From NCBI GenBank assembly GCA_027031185.1, contig JALVEF010000196.1, positions 1 through 12,608 of the forward strand: DNA of 12,608 nt, given 5' to 3'. The stretch comes from Saprospiraceae bacterium. Lineage in GTDB: Bacteria > Bacteroidota > Bacteroidia > Chitinophagales > Saprospiraceae. Of the stretch, positions 1 through 6,206 are shown piece by piece (positions within the stretch are counted from its first letter, which is position 1; every line of letters begins with the position of its first letter). The notes beneath the pieces are model-generated. The model searched no databases. It was not told where the DNA came from and saw only the letters and a program-made list of their open reading frames with translations. Both the position numbers and the translations under genes were made by a program.

Positions 1-2
1 AC

Positions 3-842
3 AAATTCCAGTGGGGCCGGGTGCCCGTCAACTACCGGACCGTACGCCTGTACTACCGCACCCGCTTCATCGGCCTTGCCAATTGGGCGGATTTTCAAGC
101 CGGACTTCGCCTCGACCACGACCGCGCCGGTGATGGAAACCTGACACTGGACGGCATCGTATTCACAGCCGGCATCGTCCGTACACTCACACCCTGGCTT
201 TCACTCGGTTTGGATCTCAATCTCGGGCACTATCAGCGCCGCGTCCAAATGGAACGCCTGAGCTTCGGCAGTCAGTTTACCGATCTTTATCACCCGGACC
301 TACCCTCCGGCGAAGTCACCACCCGTCCATCGCTCCACTTCACAGACACCGGCTTTAGGCTGACCGCCCAAGCCCGGCACGGCGCTCTCCGCTCTATTGT
401 CTGGACACTGGGCGCAGCCCATCTCAACCGGCCGGAGACCGCTTTTGGCAGTGATGCCGTACATATTCCTCCCCGTTGGGAGATGATTTTGGCGGGTTCC
501 TACCAACTGTCCGGGCGCACAGACCTGTTGGGTAGTGTCCTGTGGCAACGCCAACTCGTATATCGGGAATGGATGCTCCGTTCCGGTGTCAAGTACTACC
601 TCAAACCCGGTATCAATCACATCCTAGCCGTCAGCTTCGTCGCCGGCTGGCGGATAGGCGATGGATTCAGCCCGCAGTTCAAGCTTTTCGTCGGCCCCTG
701 GACGGCAGCTGTGGGCTATGACCTGAACCTGTCTCCGTTTCGCATCGCCACGCGGGGCTTCGGCGGGCCGGAAATGGCCGTGCGCTATACGGCGCCGATA
801 GTACCGCCGATGCCTCCAAAAAAAGTCTGCCCCATATTTTGA
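3..842 (+). CDS. PorP/SprF-family outer-membrane protein (5' end missing)
   Basis: The frame is open from base 3, so the start and signal peptide lie upstream of the window; the GTG at 21 is internal. About 280 residues are visible, so roughly the first 40-60 residues of a ~300+ aa family member are probably missing. The visible part reads as alternating amphipathic beta strands. It contains the stretch NYRTVRLYYRTRF, a DRAGDGNLT turn followed by a strand ending in GIVRTL, and a QMERLSFGSQF segment, all typical of the Bacteroidota family named after PorP and SprF (type IX secretion and gliding accessory proteins). The likely location is a beta-barrel in the outer membrane. Family members are numerous and often unrelated to secretion, so a specific role is not assigned. 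Codons are C-rich at third positions, as in rocD. The gene ends at TGA 840-842 and is followed by a repeat-filled spacer. Confidence 0.8.
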   Translation, partial: KFQWGRVPVNYRTVRLYYRTRFIGLANWADFQAGLRLDHDRAGDGNLTLDGIVFTAGIVRTLTPWLSLGLDLNLGHYQRRVQMERLSFGSQFTDLYHPDLPSGEVTTRPSLHFTDTGFRLTAQARHGALRSIVWTLGAAHLNRPETAFGSDAVHIPPRWEMILAGSYQLSGRTDLLGSVLWQRQLVYREWMLRSGVKYYLKPGINHILAVSFVAGWRIGDGFSPQFKLFVGPWTAAVGYDLNLSPFRIATRGFGGPEMAVRYTAPIVPPMPPKKVCPIF

Positions 843-858
843 CCGGCACAGTCCCGGA

Positions 859-910
859 CAGGCGCAAAAAGGCCATTTTAGCGCAAAAACAAGGGGGCTC
901 AGACAGTTAC
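859..910 (+). repeat. Solitary right arm of the GTAAC palindromic repeat (copy A)
   Basis: This copy resembles the right arm of the complete element at 1012-1174. It shares a long block from GCAAAAAGGCC through GCGCAAAAAC and ends in CAGTTAC at 910. The segment just before the terminus (GGGGGCTCAGA) is diverged. No matching left arm is present upstream, so it is a truncated or decayed copy. It begins 16 bases after the PorP/SprF stop codon. Confidence 0.75.
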
Positions 911-913
911 AAG

Positions 914-973
914 GCAAAAACAGGCGCGAAAAGGGCATTTTAGCACAAAAACAGCAGATGCCTAAACGGTTAC
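914..973 (+). repeat. Solitary right arm of the GTAAC palindromic repeat (copy B)
   Basis: This is a second right-arm copy in direct orientation to copy A and only a few bases after it. It contains GCAAAAACAGGCGCGAAAAG, CATTTTAGCAC and the end CCTAAACGGTTAC at 973. It has several substitutions relative to the right arm of the complete element, which suggests an older copy. No left arm is present. Its last bases lie 14 bases upstream of a promoter-like box for rocD. Confidence 0.75.
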
Positions 974-987
974 AAGATTTATTCCCG

Positions 988-995
988 TATTTTTG
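988..995 (+). promoter_or_regulatory. Putative -7 promoter box for rocD
   Basis: TATTTTTG matches the Bacteroidota -7 consensus TAnnTTTG. No TTG is present at the usual 17-23 base spacing upstream; that position is occupied by the end of repeat copy B. If the element at 1012-1174 and one 8-bp duplicate are removed, this box would lie about 28 bases before the rocD ATG, a plausible ancestral promoter with a short leader. Confidence 0.4.
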
Positions 996-1003
996 TCGCC
1001 TTA

Positions 1004-1011
1004 CAAATACA
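1004..1011. repeat. Target-site duplication, left copy
   Basis: CAAATACA lies directly before the GTAAC left end of the miniature element. It is identical to the 8 bases directly after the element's right end (1175-1182). Confidence 0.85.
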
Positions 1012-1174
1012 GTAACTGTTTAGGTGCTCCTGTTTTTAGGGATAAAATAGGCATTTTTGTTCCTGTTGAAGCGAAAATTTTCGATGCGTAGCAGCGCTAC
1101 GTGAGAAAATTTTTGCAAAAACAGGGGCAAAAAGGCCATTTTAGCGCAAAAACAGCGGGTACCTAAACAGTTAC
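1012..1174 (+). mobile_element. Complete 163-bp non-coding miniature element (MITE), probably IS66-type ends
   Basis: The ends are perfect 14-bp inverted repeats: GTAACTGTTTAGGT at 1012-1025 and ACCTAAACAGTTAC at 1161-1174. The inverted similarity continues imperfectly along both ~58-base arms. The centre (1071-1116) is a further palindrome: GCGAAAATTTTC pairs with GAAAATTTTTGC (one mismatch), and within it CGTAGC (1087-1092) pairs with GCTACG (1096-1101) around a 3-base loop. An exact 8-bp direct repeat, CAAATACA, flanks the element, showing that it arrived by transposition. There is no coding capacity. IS66-family elements are known for GTAA-type ends and 8-bp duplications, so mobilisation in trans by such a transposase is inferred. 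None is present in the window. Confidence 0.85.
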
Positions 1175-1182
1175 CAAATACA
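1175..1182. repeat. Target-site duplication, right copy
   Basis: CAAATACA lies directly after the CAGTTAC right end of the element and is identical to 1004-1011. Twelve bases separate it from the rocD start codon. Confidence 0.85.
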
Positions 1183-1194
1183 AACCGAAAAGAC

Positions 1195-2436
1195 ATGATC
1201 CGGGAATTGACATCGCAGGACTATATCGCACTCGAAGACAAATACGGTGCCCACAACTACCACCCCTTGCCGGTAGTCTTGTCCAAGGGCGAAGGCGTCT
1301 ATCTTTGGGACGTGGAGGGCAAGCGCTATTACGATTTCTTGTCCGCCTATTCCGCTGTCAACCAGGGACACTGTCACCCGCGCATCATCAGCGCCATGAC
1401 TGAGCAAGCCAAACGCCTGACCCTGACTTCGCGCGCTTTCTATAACGATATGTTGGGCATTTATGAAAAATATATCACCAACTACTTCGGCTATGACAAG
1501 GTCCTGCCGATCAATACCGGCGTAGAAGCCGTCGAAACCGCGCTCAAACTCGCCAGAAAATGGGCCTATCTGGTCAAGAAAGTGCCCCGGGACAAGGCCA
1601 AAATCATCTTTGCCAGTGGCAATTTTCACGGCCGCACCCTCGGTGTCATCTCCGCTTCCGTGGACCCCGACGCCCGCAACGACTACGGCCCCTATCTCCC
1701 TGGCATCGAAATCATACCCTACAACGACCTGCACGCCCTCGAAGCCGCCTTGCAAGACCCGCACGTCGCTGCCTTTGTCGTCGAGCCCATCCAGGGCGAA
1801 GCCGGCGTCGTCGTACCCGACGACGACTACCTGCCCGGCGCTTACCGTCTCTGCAAAAATCACAACGCCCTCTTTGTCGCCGACGAAGTCCAGACCGGCA
1901 TCGCCCGCACCGGCAAGATGCTTGCCTGCGACTACTACGACATCAAGCCGGATATCCTCATCCTCGGCAAAGCGCTCTCCGGCGGTGCCATGCCGGTGTC
2001 CGCCGTACTCGCCGACGATGAAGTCATGCTCACCATCAAGCCCGGTGAGCACGGCTCCACTTTCGGCGGCAATCCCCTCGCCTGCGCCGTCGCCATCGAA
2101 GCACTCGAAGTCGTAAAGGATGAAAACCTCGCAGACAATGCGATGCGCCTGGGCAACATCTTCCGCGATGAAATGAACAAGCTGGTCGCCAAAAGCAGCT
2201 TAGTCAGGCTCGTCCGCGGCAAAGGACTCCTCAATGCCATCGTCATCAACGATAAGGAAGACAGCCCCACCGCTTGGAATATCTGCCTCAAACTTCGTGA
2301 CAACGGCCTGCTCGCCAAGCCCACACACGGCAACATCATCCGCTTCGCCCCCCCGCTGGTCATGACAGAAGCACAGCTCCGCGAATGCATTCAAATCATC
2401 TCCGACACCATACTCGACTACGAAAAACAGGCCTGA
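1195..2436 (+). CDS. rocD: Ornithine aminotransferase (ornithine--oxo-acid transaminase)
   Basis: A PLP-dependent class III aminotransferase of 413 aa, full length for the family. It transfers the delta-amino group of ornithine to 2-oxoglutarate, giving glutamate semialdehyde for proline/arginine interconversion in the cytoplasm. Recognisable OAT blocks in order: YDFLSAYSAVNQGHCHP (residues 46-62), LTLTSRAFYND, the phosphate-binding loop NTGVEAVETALK (107-118), FHGRTLG with the substrate-site region, VEPIQGEAGVVVPD, the cofactor aspartate D230 in FVADEVQTGIARTGK, the Schiff-base lysine K259 in LGKALSGG, and PGEHGSTFGGNPL. These blocks closely match human and other OATs, so the assignment is firm. 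The ATG at 1195 precedes the conserved N-terminus; a strong Shine-Dalgarno is not seen, which is common in Bacteroidota. A 163-bp mobile element sits just upstream. The phosphoesterase gene follows after 7 bases. Confidence 0.95.
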   Translation: MIRELTSQDYIALEDKYGAHNYHPLPVVLSKGEGVYLWDVEGKRYYDFLSAYSAVNQGHCHPRIISAMTEQAKRLTLTSRAFYNDMLGIYEKYITNYFGYDKVLPINTGVEAVETALKLARKWAYLVKKVPRDKAKIIFASGNFHGRTLGVISASVDPDARNDYGPYLPGIEIIPYNDLHALEAALQDPHVAAFVVEPIQGEAGVVVPDDDYLPGAYRLCKNHNALFVADEVQTGIARTGKMLACDYYDIKPDILILGKALSGGAMPVSAVLADDEVMLTIKPGEHGSTFGGNPLACAVAIEALEVVKDENLADNAMRLGNIFRDEMNKLVAKSSLVRLVRGKGLLNAIVINDKEDSPTAWNICLKLRDNGLLAKPTHGNIIRFAPPLVMTEAQLRECIQIISDTILDYEKQA

Positions 2437-2443
2437 GTATCCT

Positions 2444-2965
2444 ATGAAACGCATCGGCCTGCTCTCTGACACCCATGGATTCCTCGACGAGCCCCTGCTG
2501 GACTTTCTCGCCGACTGTGATGAGATTTGGCACGCCGGCGACATCGGCGATCCGATGGTGACCGATACACTCGCAGGCATCAATACTTTACGGGCCGTCC
2601 ACGGAAATATTGACGGCCCGGAATTGCGTCACCGCTACCCGCAAGACCTCATCTTTGAAGTGGAGGGCGTCAAAGTCCTGATGACACACATCGGCGGCTA
2701 TCCGGGCAAATACCAACCGCGCGTGCGTGCATTGCTTGACCGGGAGCAACCCCTGCTCTACATCTGCGGCCACTCCCATATCCTCAAAGTTATGCCTGAC
2801 CCCAAAAGACAATTGCTTCACATCAATCCCGGCGCCGCCGGCATGAGTGGCTTTCATAAAAAACGAACCGCCGTCCGGTTTACGATCGGCGGCCCCGAGA
2901 AAATTAGCCGTCTCCAGGTATGGGAATTAGGGAAAGGCCCGAAAGGGCGTATGATGCATATTTGA
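2444..2965 (+). CDS. YfcE/MJ0936-type metallophosphoesterase
   Basis: A 173-aa protein, normal length for small calcineurin-like phosphoesterases that hydrolyse phosphodiesters with two divalent metals. The metal-ligand motifs are complete: D9-x-H11 in LLSDTHG, D33 in HAGDIGD, G54-N55 in VHGNID, H82 in LMTHIGG, and G109-H110-S111-H112 in YICGHSH. NPGAAG at 128-133 is a further typical block of the YfcE branch. The natural substrate of most family members is unknown, so only phosphodiesterase/phosphatase activity is claimed. It starts 7 bases after rocD on the same strand, so the two are probably cotranscribed; no functional link with ornithine metabolism is evident. A repeat-rich convergent spacer follows. 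Confidence 0.9.
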   Translation: MKRIGLLSDTHGFLDEPLLDFLADCDEIWHAGDIGDPMVTDTLAGINTLRAVHGNIDGPELRHRYPQDLIFEVEGVKVLMTHIGGYPGKYQPRVRALLDREQPLLYICGHSHILKVMPDPKRQLLHINPGAAGMSGFHKKRTAVRFTIGGPEKISRLQVWELGKGPKGRMMHI

Positions 2966-3030
2966 TAAGGGAGCACTTACTCTTTACCCTCCGCTATACA
3001 CCTTGGCTTGCAAAATAACGCCCCAAAGGC

Positions 3031-3082
3031 AGGCGCGAAAATGCCATTTTAACGCAAAAACAGCGGGTACCTAAACAGTTAC
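3031..3082 (+). repeat. Solitary right arm of the GTAAC palindromic repeat (copy E1)
   Basis: AGGCGCGAAAATGCC, then CATTTTAACGCAAAAACAGC and the terminus CCTAAACAGTTAC at 3070-3082, match the right arm of the complete element at 1012-1174. No left arm is visible upstream. Six A residues separate it from the compact element that follows. Its end therefore faces the next copy's start and forms a perfect 13-bp stem (3070-3082 with 3089-3101) around an A6 loop. Confidence 0.75.
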
Positions 3083-3088
3083 AAAAAA

Positions 3089-3166
3089 GTAACTGTTTAG
3101 GCGCTCCTGTTTTTAGGGGCAAAAAGGCCATTTTAACGCAAAAACAGCGGGTACCTAAACAGTTAC
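3089..3166 (+). mobile_element. Compact 78-bp derivative of the GTAAC miniature element
   Basis: The left end GTAACTGTTTAGG (3089-3101) and right end CCTAAACAGTTAC (3154-3166) are perfect 13-bp inverted repeats. About 27 bases of left arm (to GTTTTTA) join directly to the right arm (GGGGCAAAAAGGCC onward). The central palindrome and most of the left arm of the 163-bp form are therefore missing. The flanking octamers are A-rich (ACAAAAAA and AAAAAAAA, 7 of 8 identical), so the target duplication is suggestive but not decisive. It may have arisen by internal deletion of the larger form. Confidence 0.7.
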
Positions 3167-3417
3167 AAAAAAAAGAAGCCGGCAAAAGACCAAGCGTTAC
3201 CCTCCGCATCTTGTTGTCCTCATTTGGTTTCAATAATTAGGTAACTTGGTCCTGCCGACTCCCCTGTGCCAAACGTTATTAAAAAACCCTTAACGGGCAC
3301 CACAAAGTTACGACATAACATCCCCCCTGTATCCAAGAATGAGTATTCAGCACTTTTCATTTAGTATTCGGGCGAATTTGACAGACAGCTGACATTTTCG
3401 CGCCCCGCCGGCAACGC
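3167..3417. other. Non-coding spacer between convergent genes
   Basis: Apart from the stem-loop at 3266-3300, I see no gene, RNA or clear terminator here. The only open frame crossing the left part (2994-3233, minus strand) is made largely of the repeat arms, as its peptide contains the block CNCLGTRCFCVKMAF twice. The spacer separates the phosphoesterase gene (+) from the M1 peptidase gene (-), so transcription must end from both sides within 2966-3417. Confidence 0.5.
3266..3300. repeat. Stem-loop in convergent spacer (possible bidirectional transcription end)
   Basis: GTGCC (3266-3270) pairs with GGCAC (3296-3300), and CGTTA (3274-3278) pairs with TAACG (3291-3295). The two helices are separated by a 3-base bulge on one side and closed by a 12-base A-rich loop. 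It lies between two converging genes, which is where a terminator is expected. However, the A/T run is inside the loop rather than after the stem, so it is not a standard intrinsic terminator. Confidence 0.35.
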
Positions 3418-5079
3418 TTACTTCGACACCACACGCACATAAAAGTGATCATCTGCCACCCGGAAATCATCTACCCCGGCACCCGTGAGCCGCAGCGTCT
3501 GCCACTGCCCCGTAGGATGTAGCCGCCAGCGGCGATCGCCCCAATAGACTTCCATCGGCATATCAAATCCCGGCTCATCGGCATCCCACTTGTATTTGAT
3601 CACAACTCCTTGCCGCACCGCGCGAATTTTATATACAAACCGCGGCGGAGCCGCATGATACACATACTGCCGGATCACGCGCGTCAGATCCCTGCCCGTG
3701 TAGTGATTGACAAAACGAATAAAATCTTGCGTCGTCACCGTCTTCAACGCATAGCGCTGATAGTAGGCACGCAACAGACCAAACCAGACCGTGTCACTGC
3801 CAATGGTGTGGCGCAAGCTGTGCAAGAACCACGATCCCTTGTAATACTGATCCGTCGAGCTCATCGGCGCATAATTGACACCCATCGGCCCTTCTATGGG
3901 TTCGTTATTCCGAATCCACTTGCGCTGACTGCGCAAGTACTCGATCGCCACATCCTTCCCATAGCGCGCCTCCACATATAGCGCTTCCATATACGTGGCA
4001 AAGGCTTCGTGCAACCACATTTCAGCTAGGTCGGTGCAGCTGACACTGTTGCCCCAATACTCGTGCGCGCTCTCGTGCACGATGATATAATCCCAATCCA
4101 TCCCCGGAAGCAATCGCCCGCCGAGATAGCCCTTCATAAACCGGTTGCCATAGCTGATGGCACTTTGGTGCTCCATTCCCAGCGCCGGAGACTCTACTAA
4201 GGCATAGCCGTCCCGCCAAAAGGGATATTTGCCCAAATAGTCCTCATAAATGCGCAGCACTTGTTTGACTTGCCGGAAGTGCTCCCTGGCACGATCCGCG
4301 TTTTCCCGCAGCACATAATAATCAAGAGAAAGTTTGTCGCCGTCACCGGCGACGTAAGTATCGTGCAGGTGTGCATAATCGCCGAGGTAGAAAGTAATAT
4401 TGTAGTTGTTGATCGGGTAGCTGACATGCCAATGGTAAGTAGCCATGCCGTCCCCGGCAGGCTCCACCGAAAGCAAATAGCCATTGGATACAGCCACCAG
4501 GCTGTCCGGCACCACCAGCCGGATATCGGCGCTGTCCGGCTCATCGGACAAGTGGTCCTTGTTCGGCCACCACAGACTGGCGCCGATGCCCTCACAGTTG
4601 ACCACCACCCAGGCCCGCCCTTTCGGATCATGTGTCCACGTGACGCCTCCATCCCACGGCGGATTGCGAGCTACCACCGGCTTGCCGTGGTAGTACAGGG
4701 CCAGCCGGCCCGTATCACCTCGGCGCTGCACCGCCGGAAACCGGACAAATACCGCATTATCAATGCGTGCAAAGTGAAGCGACGCGCCTTCAAACACCAC
4801 GCTGTCCAACACCATATTGGCAAACAAGTCCACCTGCAGGCGGTCAAAGTCATTCGTCACGCGGTACGTCATCACGTTGACGCCACGGATGGCCTTATTC
4901 GCGAGATCAAACCACACCGTCAGATCGTAATGCCCCACATCATAACACGTGCGCTCCGCCCGGAGCGCACCGCGCAACGTGTCAGCGCGCGTATAAGACG
5001 GCTTGGCTGCTTTGTGCCCGGGCTGGGCACAAAGCAGCCATACCTGCAAGGCCAGAACTATTGTCAAAACACCTCTCAT
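3418..5079 (-). CDS. M1-family metallopeptidase (aminopeptidase N-like), secreted
   Basis: A zinc aminopeptidase of about 553 aa. Counting from the upstream GTG (5094), it carries the zinc-binding HExxH-x18-E motif: H340, E341, H344 and E363 in VHESAHEYWGN...WLHEAF. The substrate-recognition loop reads GMEH (306-309) in place of GAMEN, and the catalytic tyrosine is probably Y417 in QYYKGSW. The N-terminal half is the beta-sandwich that precedes the thermolysin-like domain. The C-terminus is short, with only a small domain after the catalytic part, so the large helical domain of PepN/ERAP types is absent. A signal peptide (hydrophobic VLTIVLALQVWLLCA, cut after CA) predicts export. GTG 5094 is directly preceded by an in-frame TGA; ATG 5079 is preferred because it gives a compact signal peptide, but GTG 5094 would add only five residues. 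It probably releases N-terminal amino acids from peptides outside the cytoplasm. Confidence 0.9.
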   Translation of the reverse strand: MRGVLTIVLALQVWLLCAQPGHKAAKPSYTRADTLRGALRAERTCYDVGHYDLTVWFDLANKAIRGVNVMTYRVTNDFDRLQVDLFANMVLDSVVFEGASLHFARIDNAVFVRFPAVQRRGDTGRLALYYHGKPVVARNPPWDGGVTWTHDPKGRAWVVVNCEGIGASLWWPNKDHLSDEPDSADIRLVVPDSLVAVSNGYLLSVEPAGDGMATYHWHVSYPINNYNITFYLGDYAHLHDTYVAGDGDKLSLDYYVLRENADRAREHFRQVKQVLRIYEDYLGKYPFWRDGYALVESPALGMEHQSAISYGNRFMKGYLGGRLLPGMDWDYIIVHESAHEYWGNSVSCTDLAEMWLHEAFATYMEALYVEARYGKDVAIEYLRSQRKWIRNNEPIEGPMGVNYAPMSSTDQYYKGSWFLHSLRHTIGSDTVWFGLLRAYYQRYALKTVTTQDFIRFVNHYTGRDLTRVIRQYVYHAAPPRFVYKIRAVRQGVVIKYKWDADEPGFDMPMEVYWGDRRWRLHPTGQWQTLRLTGAGVDDFRVADDHFYVRVVSK

Positions 5080-5141
5080 CCGCCGTACATACACTGCCTT
5101 TCAAACAGCCACCCCGCACAAATTATTGCACACACAAATCC

Positions 5142-5169
5142 CAAACCTACCGGCACCGGAATAACTCAA
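5142..5169 (-). promoter_or_regulatory. Putative promoter for the M1 peptidase gene
   Basis: On the minus strand, TTG (5169-5167) is followed after 17 bases by TAGGTTTG (5149-5142). This fits the Bacteroidota consensus TTG-N17-23-TAnnTTTG. Transcription would start near 5135 and give a leader of about 57 bases before ATG 5079. The -33 box overlaps the end of the upstream dehydrogenase gene, so the peptidase can be transcribed independently of it. Confidence 0.5.
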
Positions 5170-6104
5170 CGCGCCGCATACCGCACCTCCAAATGCGCCA
5201 GCATATCCCGCGTCATCGCATCCAGATCAAATTCCGGCCGCCAATGCCAATCCCGGCGCGCAGCGTCATCATCCAGATCATCCGGCCACGCACGCGCAAT
5301 TTCATTCCGATAATCCGGCACGTATTCCATTTGGAATTCCGGCTTGTATTGCCGGATGGACTGGTATATCTCCCGTGGCGAAAATGACATGGCAGCCACA
5401 TTGTAAGACTGCCGGATCGTAATAGCATCCTTTGGCGCATCCATCAAATCAAAAATCGCCTTGATGGCATCATCCATATACATCATCGGCAACTTAACGT
5501 CGGAAGCCACATAGCAGCGGAAAACTTCCCCCTGGACAGCCGCGTGGTATATTTCCACCGCATAATCCGTCGTTCCCCCGCCGGGGAGAGACTGATAGCC
5601 GATGATACCCGGAAACCGCAGCGACCGCACATCCAGTCCCCGGGTACGAAAATAGTGGTCGCACCACAATTCACCCGCCACCTTCGAAATGCCATAAACC
5701 GTTTGGGGAAGCAGCGGGCCGTCCTGTGGCGCCATCTGCAAGTCTATACCATCACCAAATACCGCTATCGAACTGGGAAAAAATACCTTTTCCATCCCCG
5801 CATCGGCTGCGACATCCAGCACATGGAGCAGGCCTTCCATATTGACCCGCCACGCCAAAGACGGATCCTTTTCCCCTCGCGCCGAAAGTATGGATGCCAG
5901 ATGATAGACCTGTGTGACCCCGTACTGCCCGACCAAATCCCGCAGACGCCCCTTATCTGTTACATCCAACAATTCAAACCGGCCGGTAGGGCTTGTCGGT
6001 TGGCGAATATCCGTCACCAATATTTGTTCCGCCCCATACCGTTCCGCCAATGCCGCCGACAGCACCGTCCCGATTTGTCCGTTGGCCCCGGTAATCAAAA
6101 TCAT
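5166..6104 (-). CDS. L-threonine 3-dehydrogenase, short-chain (extended SDR) type
   Basis: A 312-aa NAD-dependent enzyme of the extended SDR/epimerase fold. The Rossmann glycine motif is G6-A-N-G9-Q-I-G12, the acidic residue after beta-2 is D32 (TDIR), and the catalytic set is S111/S112 in FPSSIAVFG with Y137-x3-K141 in VYGISKVAGE. The blocks FPGIIGYQSLPGGGTTDY (164-181), KLPMMYMDDAI (204-214), SYNVAAMSFSP (233-243) and the C-terminal AWPDDLDDDAARRDW are specific to the SDR-type threonine dehydrogenase rather than to sugar epimerases. It oxidises L-threonine to 2-amino-3-ketobutyrate, normally passed to glycine C-acetyltransferase (Kbl); no kbl gene is in the window. This type is unrelated in fold to E. 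coli Tdh, so no symbol is given. A sugar-nucleotide epimerase is the less likely alternative. The M1 peptidase lies downstream on the same strand. Confidence 0.9.
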   Translation of the reverse strand: MILITGANGQIGTVLSAALAERYGAEQILVTDIRQPTSPTGRFELLDVTDKGRLRDLVGQYGVTQVYHLASILSARGEKDPSLAWRVNMEGLLHVLDVAADAGMEKVFFPSSIAVFGDGIDLQMAPQDGPLLPQTVYGISKVAGELWCDHYFRTRGLDVRSLRFPGIIGYQSLPGGGTTDYAVEIYHAAVQGEVFRCYVASDVKLPMMYMDDAIKAIFDLMDAPKDAITIRQSYNVAAMSFSPREIYQSIRQYKPEFQMEYVPDYRNEIARAWPDDLDDDAARRDWHWRPEFDLDAMTRDMLAHLEVRYAAR

Positions 6105-6135
6105 AGCAGGTCTATTGTCTTGAATAGTACGCCGG

Positions 6136-6143
6136 CAAAGGTA
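6136..6143 (-). promoter_or_regulatory. Putative -7 promoter box for threonine dehydrogenase
   Basis: TACCTTTG on the minus strand matches TAnnTTTG and ends 31 bases before the ATG at 6104. No TTG is present at the expected 17-23 base spacing, so only half of the promoter consensus is supported. Confidence 0.35.
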
Positions 6144-6182
6144 CGCAAATACCCAAATTAAAGGCGATCGGGCCTTCTACAC

Positions 6183-6197
6183 TTCCCCGCAGGGGAA
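6183..6197 (-). terminator. Hairpin after the EamA transporter gene
   Basis: TTCCCC (6183-6188) and GGGGAA (6192-6197) form a 6-bp stem with a 3-base loop. It begins 9 bases after the transporter's stop codon and lies before the dehydrogenase promoter box. There is no T-run on the exit side, so termination is inferred mainly from position. Confidence 0.4.
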
Positions 6198-6206
6198 AAC
6201 ATGTCC

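Noticed and set aside
843..1194. CRISPR-like array because of repeated ~55-base units
   Set aside because: The units are few, diverged, present in both orientations and directly adjacent, with no regular spacers. Terminal inverted repeats and a target duplication show mobile elements instead.
1171..2052. Long minus-strand open frame (293 codons) inside rocD
   Set aside because: It mirrors the rocD frame, is unusually rich in Gly, Val and Asp, and matches no family I recognise. It results from the C-rich codon use of rocD.
2994..3233. Minus-strand open frame of 79 codons with a repeated peptide block
   Set aside because: The peptide is almost entirely translated repeat arms (CNCLGTRCFCVKMAF appears twice), and it spans two element copies. 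It is an accident of the repeats, not a gene.
3264..3284. TGGCAC on the minus strand as a sigma-54 -24 box
   Set aside because: No GC-containing -12 element follows at the required spacing, and no gene starts nearby on that strand.
4261..5313. Long plus-strand open frame (350 codons) opposite the M1 peptidase
   Set aside because: It overlaps a convincing peptidase gene, starts in its middle and runs past its end into the dehydrogenase gene. The peptide shows no recognisable domain.
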